Source of the DNA: Geovibrio ferrireducens
GTDB taxonomy: Bacteria > Chrysiogenota > Deferribacteres > Deferribacterales > Geovibrionaceae
NCBI RefSeq assembly: GCF_026226615.1
Contig: NZ_JAJAPB010000004.1
Span: 62,001 to 126,000, forward strand
Length of the DNA stretch: 64,000 bases
Reading direction: 5' to 3'
A program made the position numbers and the translations under genes. The notes beneath the pieces were generated by a model, which was not told the origin of the DNA, searched no databases, and was given only the letters and a program-made list of their open reading frames with translations. The first letter of the stretch is position 1, and each line of letters starts with the position of its first letter. Of the stretch, positions 15,946-24,631 are shown in pieces.

Positions 15946-18363
15946 GTGGAACAGTTTGAATCGGATGTGAAAATACCGGAACAATTGCCCTTGCTGCCTG
16001 TAAGGGACATAGTTGTTTTCCCCTATATGGTTCTGCCGCTGTTTGTGGGCAGGGAAAGCAGCATTGCGGCAGTGAATGACGCGCTCAGCGCAGACAGGCT
16101 TATATTCCTCGCCTGCCAGAAGGATGCCTCGCAGGAGGAACCGGCAGAGGACGAGATAAACCGCATAGGCACAGTGGCGGTTATACTCAGAATGCTGAAA
16201 CTGCCTGATGAGCGCATAAAGATTCTTGTTCAGGGCGTTAAAAGAGCGACAATAGAAGAATACATACAGATGAAGCCCTTCGCCAAGGTGAAGGTGAGCA
16301 CATTCAATGAGGAACCGGGGGAAGACAACCTCGCATCGGAAGCGCTCATCAGGCACGTTAAGGAACAGCTTCATAACGCGGTAAGCCTCGGAAAGCCCAT
16401 GCTGCCCGATCTCCTCGCCGTTATAGAGACAATAGACGATGCAGGCAAGCTCGCCGACATCATAGTCTCCAACCTCGGCCTCAAAATGGAAGAGGCGCAG
16501 GAGGTTCTGGAAGAGGACGACACCATAGAGCGCCTGAAAAAAGTCAGCGAGTTCCTTACCCGCGAGATCTCTATCCTTGAGGTTCAGCAGAAGATAATGA
16601 ACGAGGCGCGCGGCGAGATAGACAAAAGCCAGAAGGAATATTTCCTCCGCGAACAGCTTAAGGCGATCAAGAAAGAGCTCGGCGAAGAGGACGATTTTCA
16701 GATCGAGATAGAAGAATACGAAAAGAAGATCAAAAAAGCCAAAATGCCGAAGGAAATAGCAGAGGAAGCAGACAAGCAGCTTAAGCGTCTCGCCCGTATG
16801 CACCCTGATTCGGCAGAATCGACAGTGGCGAGAACCTTCCTTGACTGGCTTGTGGAGCTTCCCTGGAGCAAGGCAAGCAAAGAGAAGCTGGATCTCAAAA
16901 CCGCCAAAAAGATACTCAATGACGACCATTTCGGACTTGAAGAGGTGAAGGAGCGTATTCTGGACTTCCTCGCTCTGCGCAAGCTGAAAAAAGATATGAA
17001 AAGCCCCATACTCTGCTTTGTGGGCCCTCCGGGGGTTGGTAAAACATCTCTCGGAAAATCAATCGCCAGCGCTATGGGCAGGGAATATGTCCGCATGAGT
17101 CTCGGCGGGATGAGAGACGAAGCGGAGATCAGAGGCCACAGAAGAACATACATCGGCGCTCTGCCCGGAAAGATAATACAGAGTATGAAAACCGCAGGAA
17201 CCAACAACCCGCTTATCATGCTGGACGAGATAGACAAGCTCGGCAGCGATTTCAGAGGGGATCCGGCATCAGCCCTCCTTGAAGTCCTTGACCCGGTGCA
17301 GAATGTCAACTTTGTGGATCATTTCCTCGGAGTGCCTTTTGATCTCTCCAAGGTGCTGTTCATCACCACTGCGAACTACCTTGACCCGATTCCCCACGCC
17401 CTGCGTGACAGGATGGAGATAATCCAGCTTCCCGGCTACACAGAGGAAGAAAAGCTGAAAATAACAGAAAAATACCTCATCCCCAGACAGATAAAAGAGA
17501 ACGGCCTCACTCCGGAGCAGATAAAGTTCTCAAAAGCGGCTGTGATGCACATAATAAAAAGCTACACCCGCGAATCCGGCCTGAGGAATCTTGAACGCAG
17601 CATAGGAACGGTTTGCCGCAAGGTTGGCCGCAAAATTGTGGAAGGAAACGGCAGCAGCTTCCAGATTACACCGAAACTTGCCGAAAAATTCCTCGGCACT
17701 GTGAAATACCTCGGTGAAGATGAGCTTAAGGACAACGAAGTCGGCACGGCGACAGGCCTCGCATGGACACCCGTAGGCGGTGATGTCCTCTTCATAGAGT
17801 GCACAAAATATCAGGGCAAGGGGAACCTGCTTGTGACAGGGCAGCTTGGCGATGTTATGAAGGAATCCTCACGTGCGGCGTATACTTATGTACGCACAAT
17901 CGCCGCCGGATACGGTATTGACCCGGAGGATTTCAACAAGTTTGACATCCATGTGCATGTCCCTGCCGGAGCCATCCCCAAGGACGGCCCCTCCGCGGGG
18001 ATTACAATGGGAACAGCCCTCCTCTCTGCGCTGACAGGCAGACCTGTAAACAAATCGGTCGCTATGACCGGTGAGATAACGATCACCGGCAAGGTGCTGC
18101 CAATAGGCGGACTTAAGGAAAAACTTCTCGCCGCCAAAAGGCACGGTATCACCAAGGTAATTATCCCCAAAAAGAACGAGAAGGATATTACCACCATGCC
18201 TAAATATGTGAAAAGCTCCCTTGAGATAGTCCCGGTGGAGAAGTTCGAGGAGGTGGCGGAACTTGCCCTGCTTCCCGCTCCGCCTAAACCCGCTGAGGAA
18301 ACTGCGGCTCCTGCGGAGAAAAAACCGAGAGCTAAAAGAAAGCCTGCGGAAAAACAGGCATAA
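15946..18363 (+). CDS. lon: ATP-dependent protease Lon
   Basis: 805 residues starting at a GTG with GGAGAGG upstream. N-terminal substrate-binding domain (LPLLPVRDIVVFPYM), a long coiled-coil, AAA+ module with Walker A GPPGVGKTSLGKS and Walker B LIMLDEIDKLG, sensor/arginine finger region, and a C-terminal serine-lysine protease domain with the catalytic GPSAGITMG (Ser) and GEITITGKVLPIGGLKEKLLAA (Lys). Normal length, with a Lys/Pro/Ala-rich tail of about 30 residues. Cytosolic quality-control protease; the flanking Hsp20 genes make a proteostasis group. Confidence 0.97.
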   Translation: MEQFESDVKIPEQLPLLPVRDIVVFPYMVLPLFVGRESSIAAVNDALSADRLIFLACQKDASQEEPAEDEINRIGTVAVILRMLKLPDERIKILVQGVKRATIEEYIQMKPFAKVKVSTFNEEPGEDNLASEALIRHVKEQLHNAVSLGKPMLPDLLAVIETIDDAGKLADIIVSNLGLKMEEAQEVLEEDDTIERLKKVSEFLTREISILEVQQKIMNEARGEIDKSQKEYFLREQLKAIKKELGEEDDFQIEIEEYEKKIKKAKMPKEIAEEADKQLKRLARMHPDSAESTVARTFLDWLVELPWSKASKEKLDLKTAKKILNDDHFGLEEVKERILDFLALRKLKKDMKSPILCFVGPPGVGKTSLGKSIASAMGREYVRMSLGGMRDEAEIRGHRRTYIGALPGKIIQSMKTAGTNNPLIMLDEIDKLGSDFRGDPASALLEVLDPVQNVNFVDHFLGVPFDLSKVLFITTANYLDPIPHALRDRMEIIQLPGYTEEEKLKITEKYLIPRQIKENGLTPEQIKFSKAAVMHIIKSYTRESGLRNLERSIGTVCRKVGRKIVEGNGSSFQITPKLAEKFLGTVKYLGEDELKDNEVGTATGLAWTPVGGDVLFIECTKYQGKGNLLVTGQLGDVMKESSRAAYTYVRTIAAGYGIDPEDFNKFDIHVHVPAGAIPKDGPSAGITMGTALLSALTGRPVNKSVAMTGEITITGKVLPIGGLKEKLLAAKRHGITKVIIPKKNEKDITTMPKYVKSSLEIVPVEKFEEVAELALLPAPPKPAEETAAPAEKKPRAKRKPAEKQA

Positions 18364-18376
18364 AATAAGTATGGGA

Positions 18377-18445
18377 GAGACTGCTTCACTTCGTTCGCAA
18401 TGACAGCGGTCGTTACTGCAAGGAGCAAAGCTGCGCGGCAGTCTC
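18377..18445. repeat. REP/MITE-like imperfect palindrome
   Basis: A 69-bp element between lon and the following terminator, bounded by the perfect 8-bp inverted ends gagactgc and gcagtctc, with an imperfectly self-complementary interior. It contains ttcacttcgttcgcaatgac, a sequence very common in repeated intergenic palindromes of many bacteria (its conceptual translation reads CHCERSEA). It is likely one copy of a dispersed family; I see no second copy in this window. Confidence 0.6.
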
Positions 18446-18475
18446 CGGTTTTTAAGCATTTGAGCAGACATCAGA

Positions 18476-18497
18476 AAGCCCCCGGAAACGGGGGCTT
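18476..18497. terminator. Bidirectional terminator between lon and hsp20
   Basis: Perfect 9-bp stem aagcccccg/cgggggctt closed by a GAAA tetraloop, lying between two convergent genes. The U-tract is weak on both strands (ttatttggttt on plus), so efficiency is uncertain, but the position and stability fit a shared intrinsic terminator. Confidence 0.7.
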
Positions 18498-18504
18498 ATT
18501 TGGT

Positions 18505-18948
18505 TTACTTAGATTCGATCTGTATTTTCTTTTCTTCGATTACTGATTTCAGAGGAATCCTGACTTCGAGTACGCCGTTTTTAAACACGGCTTTGACATT
18601 TTCAGCGTCCGTACCCTTGGGCAGGGCAAACTGTCTGACAAATCTGCCGAAAACTCTTTCACGTCTGTGGAATCCTTTTTCGGTTTCCTCTTTTTCCTCT
18701 GTCCTCTCACCCCTGACGGCAAGAATACCATCATTAATGGTGACTTCAATATCCTTCTCCTCCATTCCGGGAAGGTCTGCGGTCACAACCAACTGTCCGT
18801 TTTTTTCAATAATGTCAACATCAGGTCTGAACCCGCCGGGCATAGATTCACCGTCACCGAACCTGTCCATAAATCTGCCCATCTCCCTGTTGAGATCCAG
18901 AAGGCTTCTGAAGGGAGAAAAGAAAAGTTCATCGCGTTTTTTAAGCAT
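18505..18948 (-). CDS. Small heat shock protein (Hsp20), second copy
   Basis: 147 residues from the ATG at 18948, which has GGAGGTGGAAAA upstream; the longer frame adds 11 unlikely residues. A canonical bacterial class A Hsp20: FRPDVDIIEKNGQLVVTADLPG, DIEVTINDGILAVRGER, FGRFVRQFALP and the signature AVFKNGVLEVRIP. The last residues (KKIQIESK) carry the I-x-I anchor motif used for oligomer assembly. It is more typical than the shorter Hsp20 upstream of lon, so the two are probably not redundant. Confidence 0.92.
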   Translation of the reverse strand: MLKKRDELFFSPFRSLLDLNREMGRFMDRFGDGESMPGGFRPDVDIIEKNGQLVVTADLPGMEEKDIEVTINDGILAVRGERTEEKEETEKGFHRRERVFGRFVRQFALPKGTDAENVKAVFKNGVLEVRIPLKSVIEEKKIQIESK

Positions 18949-18986
18949 TTTTCCACCTCCATAGGTAATGTGTTTTAACAATATAC

Positions 18987-19014
18987 AAAATATATCTTAG
19001 CCCTATCGTGTCAA
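18987..19014 (-). promoter_or_regulatory. Candidate sigma-70-like promoter for hsp20
   Basis: On the minus strand TTGACA (19014-19009) is followed after 16 bp by TATTTT (18992-18987), about 40 bp upstream of the hsp20 ATG. No CIRCE element is seen. Extension of the -35 to CTTGACA is compatible with either sigma-70 or a heat-shock sigma factor, but no CCCCAT-like -10 is present. Confidence 0.45.
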
Positions 19015-19132
19015 GTTATTTTATATCAATAAGTCATATCTGACTTTTTTTCGAAACAAATAATTATATTCTGGCTAATTTTGCACTTTGCGCTATATTG
19101 CTAAACTGAATATATGATATTTACAAATAATA

Positions 19133-19151
19133 AGTTAGCATGTATCTAACT
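19133..19151. promoter_or_regulatory. Inverted repeat upstream of histidine kinase
   Basis: AGTTAG-N7-CTAACT, a perfect 6-bp inverted repeat centred about 34 bp before the TTG start at 19176. It could be an operator for the kinase gene or a weak hairpin in its leader; the rest of the 180-bp gap is AT-rich with no clear strong promoter. Confidence 0.35.
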
Positions 19152-19175
19152 ATCCGATACCAAGCGGAGCATTAA

Positions 19176-20318
19176 TTGAAAAGCAACACGGACGCAACCG
19201 GTTCCAGATATTCAGAAAATATGACTGACACTTTTACGGCGGCTTTGGCGGATGAATATTTCCGTCTCTTCAGCCCTGCGTTCTGTATTCTGGATAAAAA
19301 GGGGCACATCCTCCGTGCAAGCCGCAGCTTCCGCGAAATCTTCGCTCAGGAAGCAGATCCGCTTTCATTCGACAATATCAGCAGTTTCCTCTCACGGAAA
19401 AGCGCTGCTGTCCTCAAGGCACTCCTCAAAGAACCTGAAAAAGGCAAAGCAAAGCTGAAAGCCTTTGACACTGAGGGCAGAAAGCTGCACCTAAAAGTAC
19501 GCATTTCAGCGCCGGAGAACAGCACCGGGATATTCTTTCTGTTCTTTGAGGATGTCACCAAAACAAAAGAGCTGAAAAAGAAACAGAAAAAGCAGGAAAA
19601 GCTTCTTATACAGCAGTCAAAAATGGCTGCAATGGGTGAAATGCTGGGTGTTATAGCCCACCAGTGGAAGCAGCCGCTGAACAACCTTGCCATCATAGCC
19701 CAGACCATAGGCGATGACTTTGACCACGGAGACCTCGATTCGGCAGCCGTTGAGGAACACATAGACTCAATCAACTCACAGATTCTGTTTATGAGCACGA
19801 CAGTGGATGATTTCAGACGTTTCTTCATCCCGCAGAAGACACCCAGCAGGTTCAGTGTGATGCCCGCTGTTGAAGAGATAGTTTCTCTGATCAATCCTCA
19901 GCTCAAAGCCTGCAATATAGATGTCAGGCTCAGTGCGGGAGAAAACTGCGGGGAGATACTGGGCTACAGAAACGAGTTTAAGCAGGTTATCCTCAACCTC
20001 GTGGTGAACGCCAAGGATGCTATAATCCACAGACGGGAAGAGGATGAGAGATTCAGAACCGGACAGGGAATAATCGAAATAAACATTTCATGCACAGATA
20101 AAAACTGCACCCTTAGCGTAAAGGACAACGGCATGGGGATAAGCCCTGATGCGATGAAAAAACTCTTCAAACCCTATTTCACCACAAAAAATGATAACGG
20201 AACAGGCATAGGCCTCTACCTTTCAAAAACCATAATCGAAAACAAAATGCACGGCAGGCTGAGTGTCGGCAGTTCAGCCTCCGGCGCTTCGTTCACAATA
20301 ATACTCCCCTTTGTTTAG
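19176..20318 (+). CDS. PAS-domain sensor histidine kinase (soluble)
   Basis: 380 residues from a TTG with GGAG upstream; the next Met would be at residue 16. PAS domain at about 25-130 (FCILDKKGHILRASRSF), then a charged helix and HisKA with the H-box AHQWKQPLNN (H162), then HATPase: N-box NLVVNAKDAI, G1 DNGMGI, G2 GTGIGLYLSKTI. All catalytic boxes are intact. No membrane segment, so it senses a cytoplasmic signal. No response regulator is adjacent. The AHQWxQPLN H-box is the HisKA subtype common in epsilon-, delta-proteobacteria and Deferribacterota. Confidence 0.9.
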   Translation: MKSNTDATGSRYSENMTDTFTAALADEYFRLFSPAFCILDKKGHILRASRSFREIFAQEADPLSFDNISSFLSRKSAAVLKALLKEPEKGKAKLKAFDTEGRKLHLKVRISAPENSTGIFFLFFEDVTKTKELKKKQKKQEKLLIQQSKMAAMGEMLGVIAHQWKQPLNNLAIIAQTIGDDFDHGDLDSAAVEEHIDSINSQILFMSTTVDDFRRFFIPQKTPSRFSVMPAVEEIVSLINPQLKACNIDVRLSAGENCGEILGYRNEFKQVILNLVVNAKDAIIHRREEDERFRTGQGIIEINISCTDKNCTLSVKDNGMGISPDAMKKLFKPYFTTKNDNGTGIGLYLSKTIIENKMHGRLSVGSSASGASFTIILPFV

Positions 20319-20323
20319 AAAAC

Positions 20324-20357
20324 AAAAAAAGCCCTCTTCCCGTGGCGGAAAGAGGGC
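20324..20357 (-). terminator. Intrinsic terminator of the glnK-amtB operon
   Basis: Stem gccctctt (20331-20338) with aagagggc (20350-20357). On the minus strand it is followed by a run of seven U (from aaaaaaa at 20324-20330), so it terminates leftward transcription from amtB. Confidence 0.8.
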
Positions 20358-20372
20358 AATGTAACGGTCAGG

Positions 20373-20394
20373 TAGTCTGCCCTCAGGCAGACTA
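20373..20394. terminator. Second hairpin between histidine kinase and amtB
   Basis: Perfect 9-bp stem tagtctgcc/ggcagacta with a 4-nt loop. It is followed on the plus strand by a moderately U-rich tract (ttctatttgatt), so it may end transcription of the histidine kinase, while the neighbouring hairpin serves the opposite strand. Confidence 0.55.
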
Positions 20395-20410
20395 TTCTAT
20401 TTGATTCCTA

Positions 20411-21739
20411 CTATTTTATAAGTGATTTGGCATATTCGGGGTAAGCATCCACACCGTGTTCGTGCTTATCAAGACCCTCAAGCTCTTCTGTTTCGGAAAC
20501 TCTGATTTTGATGAAGATATTGATGATTTTGAAAGCGATGAAGGATACGCCGAATGCCCATACGAATGCCGCAACTATACCGATGATCTGAGGCAGTATA
20601 ACGGGGCTGAGTCCGCCTGCTTCGAAGTCATAGTTAAAGAGACCGGCAGCGAGGGTTCCCCATACACCGCATACGCCGTGAACGGAAATTGCACCCACCG
20701 GGTCGTCAACTCTGATTTTGTCGAAGAATATTACGCTGAACACAACCAGAAAACCCGCGATAGCGCCGATGAGCACCGCAAAAGCCGGTGTGACGTTTGC
20801 GCAGCCTGCCGTAATACCGACAAGACCAGCAAGAGCACCGTTGAGAGACATGCCCGCATCAAACTTTTTGTAAAGGATTACAGTTGTGAAAAGAGCCACA
20901 AGAACGCCTGCCGCCGGAGCAAGTGTGGTGTTGACCGCGATGAGAGGCAGAGCTGTGTCTGCAGCAGTTTCAGAACCGACGTTGAATCCGTACCAGCCAA
21001 ACCAGAGTATGAAAACGCCTATTGTTGCAAGGGGTATGTTGTGTCCGGGGATGGCTCTGACGGAACCGTCTTTGGCATATTTACCGATTCTGGGTCCCAC
21101 AACTATAGCACCCGCAAGCGCTGCCCAGCCGCCCACTGAGTGAACAACCGTGGAGCCTGCGAAATCTATAAAGCCGAAAGCCTCTATCCAGCCTTCGCCG
21201 TGGAAAAGTGAACCCCAGTACCAGCTTCCTGCTATGGGGTAGATAATCGTTGTCATAACAAGGCTGAAAAGAAGATAAGCCTTAAGGTTAGTTCTCTCTG
21301 CCATAGCTCCTGAAACTATTGTAGCCGCTGTGGCGCAGAAAACTGTCTGGAAGATCCAGAAAGCCAGTGTCCAGTTGTCCTGCATATCCCAGTTTGAAAG
21401 AAAGAAACCTTCCGTACCGAAAAAGCCTGTCGTGGTAGCGCCGAACATAAGACCGAAACCTACAGCCCAGTATCCGATCGCGCCCATCGAGAAGTCCATA
21501 AGGTTTTTCATTATTATGTTAACGGCGTTTTTTGCTCTGGTGAAGCCTGTCTCGACCATTGCGAAACCAAGCTGCATAAAAAAGACCATGAATGCTGCAA
21601 TAAGTGTCCAGAGCCAGTCCGCATTTGCCTGAACGGCATCAACGGAAGCCTGAACCCCTTCAAGAGTCAGGGGTTCGTCATCTGCGAAGCCGGACGCTGC
21701 CATAAGCATAAGTCCGAGCATTATAATAATTTTTTTCAT
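20411..21739 (-). CDS. amtB: Ammonium transporter AmtB
   Basis: 442 residues from the ATG at 21739 (GGAGGATAT upstream). A cleaved signal peptide (MKKIIIMLGLMLMAASGFA) precedes eleven predicted membrane helices, as in AmtB with periplasmic N-terminus. Signature stretches: DWLWTLIAAFMVFFMQLGFAMVE, GYWAVGFGLMFG, AGSTVVHSVGGWAAL and the twin-His pore segments (HSVGG and VHGVCGVWGTL). It moves NH3/NH4+ across the inner membrane and is gated by the PII protein encoded directly upstream. Standard glnK-amtB pair. Confidence 0.95.
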   Translation of the reverse strand: MKKIIIMLGLMLMAASGFADDEPLTLEGVQASVDAVQANADWLWTLIAAFMVFFMQLGFAMVETGFTRAKNAVNIIMKNLMDFSMGAIGYWAVGFGLMFGATTTGFFGTEGFFLSNWDMQDNWTLAFWIFQTVFCATAATIVSGAMAERTNLKAYLLFSLVMTTIIYPIAGSWYWGSLFHGEGWIEAFGFIDFAGSTVVHSVGGWAALAGAIVVGPRIGKYAKDGSVRAIPGHNIPLATIGVFILWFGWYGFNVGSETAADTALPLIAVNTTLAPAAGVLVALFTTVILYKKFDAGMSLNGALAGLVGITAGCANVTPAFAVLIGAIAGFLVVFSVIFFDKIRVDDPVGAISVHGVCGVWGTLAAGLFNYDFEAGGLSPVILPQIIGIVAAFVWAFGVSFIAFKIINIFIKIRVSETEELEGLDKHEHGVDAYPEYAKSLIK

Positions 21740-21767
21740 ATATCCTCCTTGCACCTGTATAGCCGGA

Positions 21768-22118
<351 letters not shown>

Positions 22119-22141
22119 TTATTCCGGTGATGTTTTTAAGG

Positions 22142-22159
22142 AAGCAACAGATGTGCCAA
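22142..22159 (-). promoter_or_regulatory. Sigma-54 (-24/-12) promoter of glnK-amtB
   Basis: On the minus strand: TTGGCAC-atctg-TTGCTT, an essentially perfect RpoN promoter (TGGCAC-N5-TTGC), 36 bp upstream of the glnK ATG. This predicts nitrogen-limitation control through an NtrC-type activator. Confidence 0.88.
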
Positions 22160-22197
22160 GAATGGTTTTACGATTAGCAGGAATGGTTTACTGATTA
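22160..22197. promoter_or_regulatory. Direct repeat abutting the sigma-54 promoter
   Basis: Two copies of a ~17-bp sequence, gaatggttttacgatta (22160-22176) and gaatggtttactgatta (22181-22197), start 21 bp apart, i.e. on the same face of the helix. They lie immediately upstream of the -24 element, closer than usual NtrC enhancers, so they may bind a second regulator. The remaining gap to 22272 is AT-rich with nothing else clear. Confidence 0.5.
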
Positions 22198-22272
22198 TTG
22201 AAAAATAATGACGCAAAAAGAGTGATTAAAAAATAACCACTCACTGACTAAAAACAGAACTGAAAAAATTGA

Positions 22273-22680
22273 TTATTCGTTAAGCATAAAATAAACTGCG
22301 CCTGTTTTGCCAAGCTTGCCTGTGTTGGCTATGAACATCGCCGTATCGCTTTCTGAATAGGGGTATTCCCTGTAGGTTACCTTTACTTTTTCCGTGCCCT
22401 GAGGGATCACAAGCTTATATGCTCTCTCATCTCCGGGTTCCAGCGCAAGACCCACACTGGCAAAAGAGCCGATGACGGCATCATCCTTTATATATTCAGC
22501 ACTTACCTGAAGGCGGGAAACCTTCTCGAAATAAGTGTTCCGCACACTGAGAACCTCTTCCTCAAGCTTCAGAGCGAAGCCGGGAATATCATAAACCGCT
22601 CCCTTACTTATCATTTCAGGCTCTCTGGGAGCGCACGACAGAAGCATTAAGAATATCGGTAAAAATATAAACTTTCTCAT
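22273..22680 (-). CDS. Small lipoprotein of unknown function
   Basis: 135 residues from the ATG at 22680; a TTG 21 bp upstream is a poorer start. Signal peptide with lipobox LLSC (Cys16). The mature part is a beta-rich domain of ~110 residues (VSRLQVSAEYIKDD, VKVTYREYPYSESDTAMFIAN) that resembles the FxLYD/YcfL-like lipoprotein fold. No close family is named. Possibly envelope-anchored; its role is unknown. Confidence 0.75.
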   Translation of the reverse strand: MRKFIFLPIFLMLLSCAPREPEMISKGAVYDIPGFALKLEEEVLSVRNTYFEKVSRLQVSAEYIKDDAVIGSFASVGLALEPGDERAYKLVIPQGTEKVKVTYREYPYSESDTAMFIANTGKLGKTGAVYFMLNE

Positions 22681-22809
22681 GGGTATAAAAATAATACTCA
22701 AGTTGTCTTTTTCAAGGGGTGTTTTGAGATTATACTCTTTAAGAAATATTGCAGTTTCGGATAATGAGGAGTATGCTTCTCAACTTATAATACAACTTAA
22801 GGTGCAGGT

Positions 22810-24477
22810 ATGGACAGTACATCACTCAAACCCAGTCTGCTCACCGAACTTAAGAAAGGTTACGGCGCAGAGACACTGAGACGGGATTTCTTCTCCGGTC
22901 TCACTGTAGGCATCGTTGCGATCCCCCTTGCCATGGCGTTTGCAATCGCCAGCGGAACCACGCCCGATAAAGGGCTTTTTACCGCAGTTATCGCAGGTTT
23001 TTTCATCTCGCTTCTGGGCGGCAGCCGCTATCAGATAGGCGGCCCCACCGGAGCGTTTGTCATTATTATTTATGCCGTGATAGAGAAGCACGGCTACGAC
23101 GGGCTGATACTCGCCACTATAATAGCGGGAGTACTCCTTATTATATTGGGGCTTATCAGGGTGGGGTCATACATCAAGTTTATCCCTTACCCGGTCACAA
23201 CAGGCTTCACCGCTGGCATAGCGCTGGTGATTTTCTCCACTCAGGTCAAGGACTTCTTCGGACTCTCCATTGAAAAACTGCCGCCTGAGTTCCATGAAAA
23301 ATGGATGGAATACTTCATCAATTTCAACACATTCAGCCCAGCGGCAACGGCAGTGGGCATTGCGACAGTGGCAATCATTGTTTCTGTCCGCAGGTTTGCG
23401 CCGAAAATTCCCGCCCATGTGGCTGCAATTTTCACACTCACCGCCGCAGCATGGATATTCGGCATTCCCGCCGAAACCGTAGGCGACCGCTTCGGCACAC
23501 TCCCCTCCGGCTTCCCTATGCCGCAGCTGCCCGCATGGAGCCTTGAAAAAGTCCGTGCTGTGTTCCCCGATGCCATAACCATAGCTCTTCTGGCAGGGAT
23601 TGAGTCACTCCTTTCCGCAGTGGTTGCAGACGGTATGACAGGGAGCAGACACAGGTCAAACACTGAGCTTGTGGCGCAGGGAACCGCGAACATAATGTCC
23701 GCATTCTTCGGCGGAATGCCCGCCACAGGCGCAATAGCCAGAACTGCCACAAACATTAAAACAGGGGCGAGAACTCCTGTTTCCGGTTTAATCCACGCTC
23801 TTACAGTGCTTATTTTTATCCTGTTCCTCTCCGGCGTTGCGGAAAGAATCCCCCTTGCCGCTCTCTCCGGCGTTCTCTTTGTTGTGGCGTGGGATATGAG
23901 CGAGCTTAAGAGCTTCCGCAGGCTGCTCAACGCGCCGAAAAGCGACAGCGGCGTGCTTGTGCTGACATTTCTTCTCACTGTTCTGGTGGATCTCACCGTT
24001 GCCGTGCAGGTCGGCGTTGTTCTGGCTGCTCTCCTTTTTATGAAGCGCATGAGCGACGTAACCCATGTTGACTATCTCACCGGAGAAGATGCGGCAGAGA
24101 ATAAAAACGATCCGGACAGAATATCTCTCTACAATGTTCCCAAAGGTGTTGAGATATACGAAATAGACGGCCCCTTCTTTTTCGGTGTGGCAGACAGGCT
24201 GGCGGGGATGCTCACATATCTCCAGAAATCGCCCAAGGTATTTATATTGAGGATGCGCAAGGTTCCGGCAATTGATGCCACAGGAATACATGCCCTTGAG
24301 GAGTTTCATCACAAGTGTATGAATCACAATGTGCCCCTCGTGCTTTCCGGTGTTCAGGAGCAGCCTCACAAGGCTCTGAGAAAGTTCGGCTTTCTGAATG
24401 AAATAGGCGAGGAGAATGTCACAGACCATATCTCCAAGGCGCTCATCAGGGCTGAGGCGATCATAAATAAAGAGTAA
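22810..24477 (+). CDS. SulP-family anion transporter with STAS domain
   Basis: 555 residues. The membrane part (about 25-420) has SulP hallmarks: FFSGLTVGIVAIPLAMAFAIASG, LLGGSRYQIGGPTGAFV, GMPATGAIARTATNIKTGARTPVSG. The C-terminal STAS domain (about 440-550) carries EIDGPFFFGVADRL and the helix VPAIDATGIHALEEF. It would import an anion such as sulfate or bicarbonate; the sequence does not settle which. Monocistronic, with ffh downstream under its own promoter. Confidence 0.88.
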   Translation: MDSTSLKPSLLTELKKGYGAETLRRDFFSGLTVGIVAIPLAMAFAIASGTTPDKGLFTAVIAGFFISLLGGSRYQIGGPTGAFVIIIYAVIEKHGYDGLILATIIAGVLLIILGLIRVGSYIKFIPYPVTTGFTAGIALVIFSTQVKDFFGLSIEKLPPEFHEKWMEYFINFNTFSPAATAVGIATVAIIVSVRRFAPKIPAHVAAIFTLTAAAWIFGIPAETVGDRFGTLPSGFPMPQLPAWSLEKVRAVFPDAITIALLAGIESLLSAVVADGMTGSRHRSNTELVAQGTANIMSAFFGGMPATGAIARTATNIKTGARTPVSGLIHALTVLIFILFLSGVAERIPLAALSGVLFVVAWDMSELKSFRRLLNAPKSDSGVLVLTFLLTVLVDLTVAVQVGVVLAALLFMKRMSDVTHVDYLTGEDAAENKNDPDRISLYNVPKGVEIYEIDGPFFFGVADRLAGMLTYLQKSPKVFILRMRKVPAIDATGIHALEEFHHKCMNHNVPLVLSGVQEQPHKALRKFGFLNEIGEENVTDHISKALIRAEAIINKE

Positions 24478-24528
24478 ACCCGCCCTTAACCGCAAATGCC
24501 GCTCTGAGAAGGGCGGCATAAAAAGCGG

Positions 24529-24557
24529 TTGACAGACACGCCCCTTTCACATATAAA
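24529..24557 (+). promoter_or_regulatory. Sigma-70 promoter of the ffh-rpsP operon
   Basis: TTGACA (24529-24534), 17-bp spacer, TATAAA (24552-24557), about 75 bp upstream of ffh. A near-consensus housekeeping promoter. A GC-rich inverted repeat (atgccgc/gcggcat, 24496-24519) between the SulP stop and this promoter has no U-tract and may be a weak terminator for the SulP gene. Confidence 0.8.
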
Positions 24558-24631
24558 TTTTAGTTCCCGCATACACACGGGGAAGGTGCGTATTTTTACG
24601 CCCTTAAGCATCAGGAAGGTAAAAACGGACA

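Noticed and set aside
15691-16929. Long minus-strand open frame (412 codons) opposite hsp20/lon
   Set aside because: It is antisense to the clear Lon reading frame, has a Cys/Phe-rich composition typical of shadow frames, and no ribosome site or domain.
18377-18445. Terminator or small RNA gene after lon
   Set aside because: The palindrome has no U-tract and matches a widespread repeat type; the GAAA-loop hairpin at 18476 is the better terminator.
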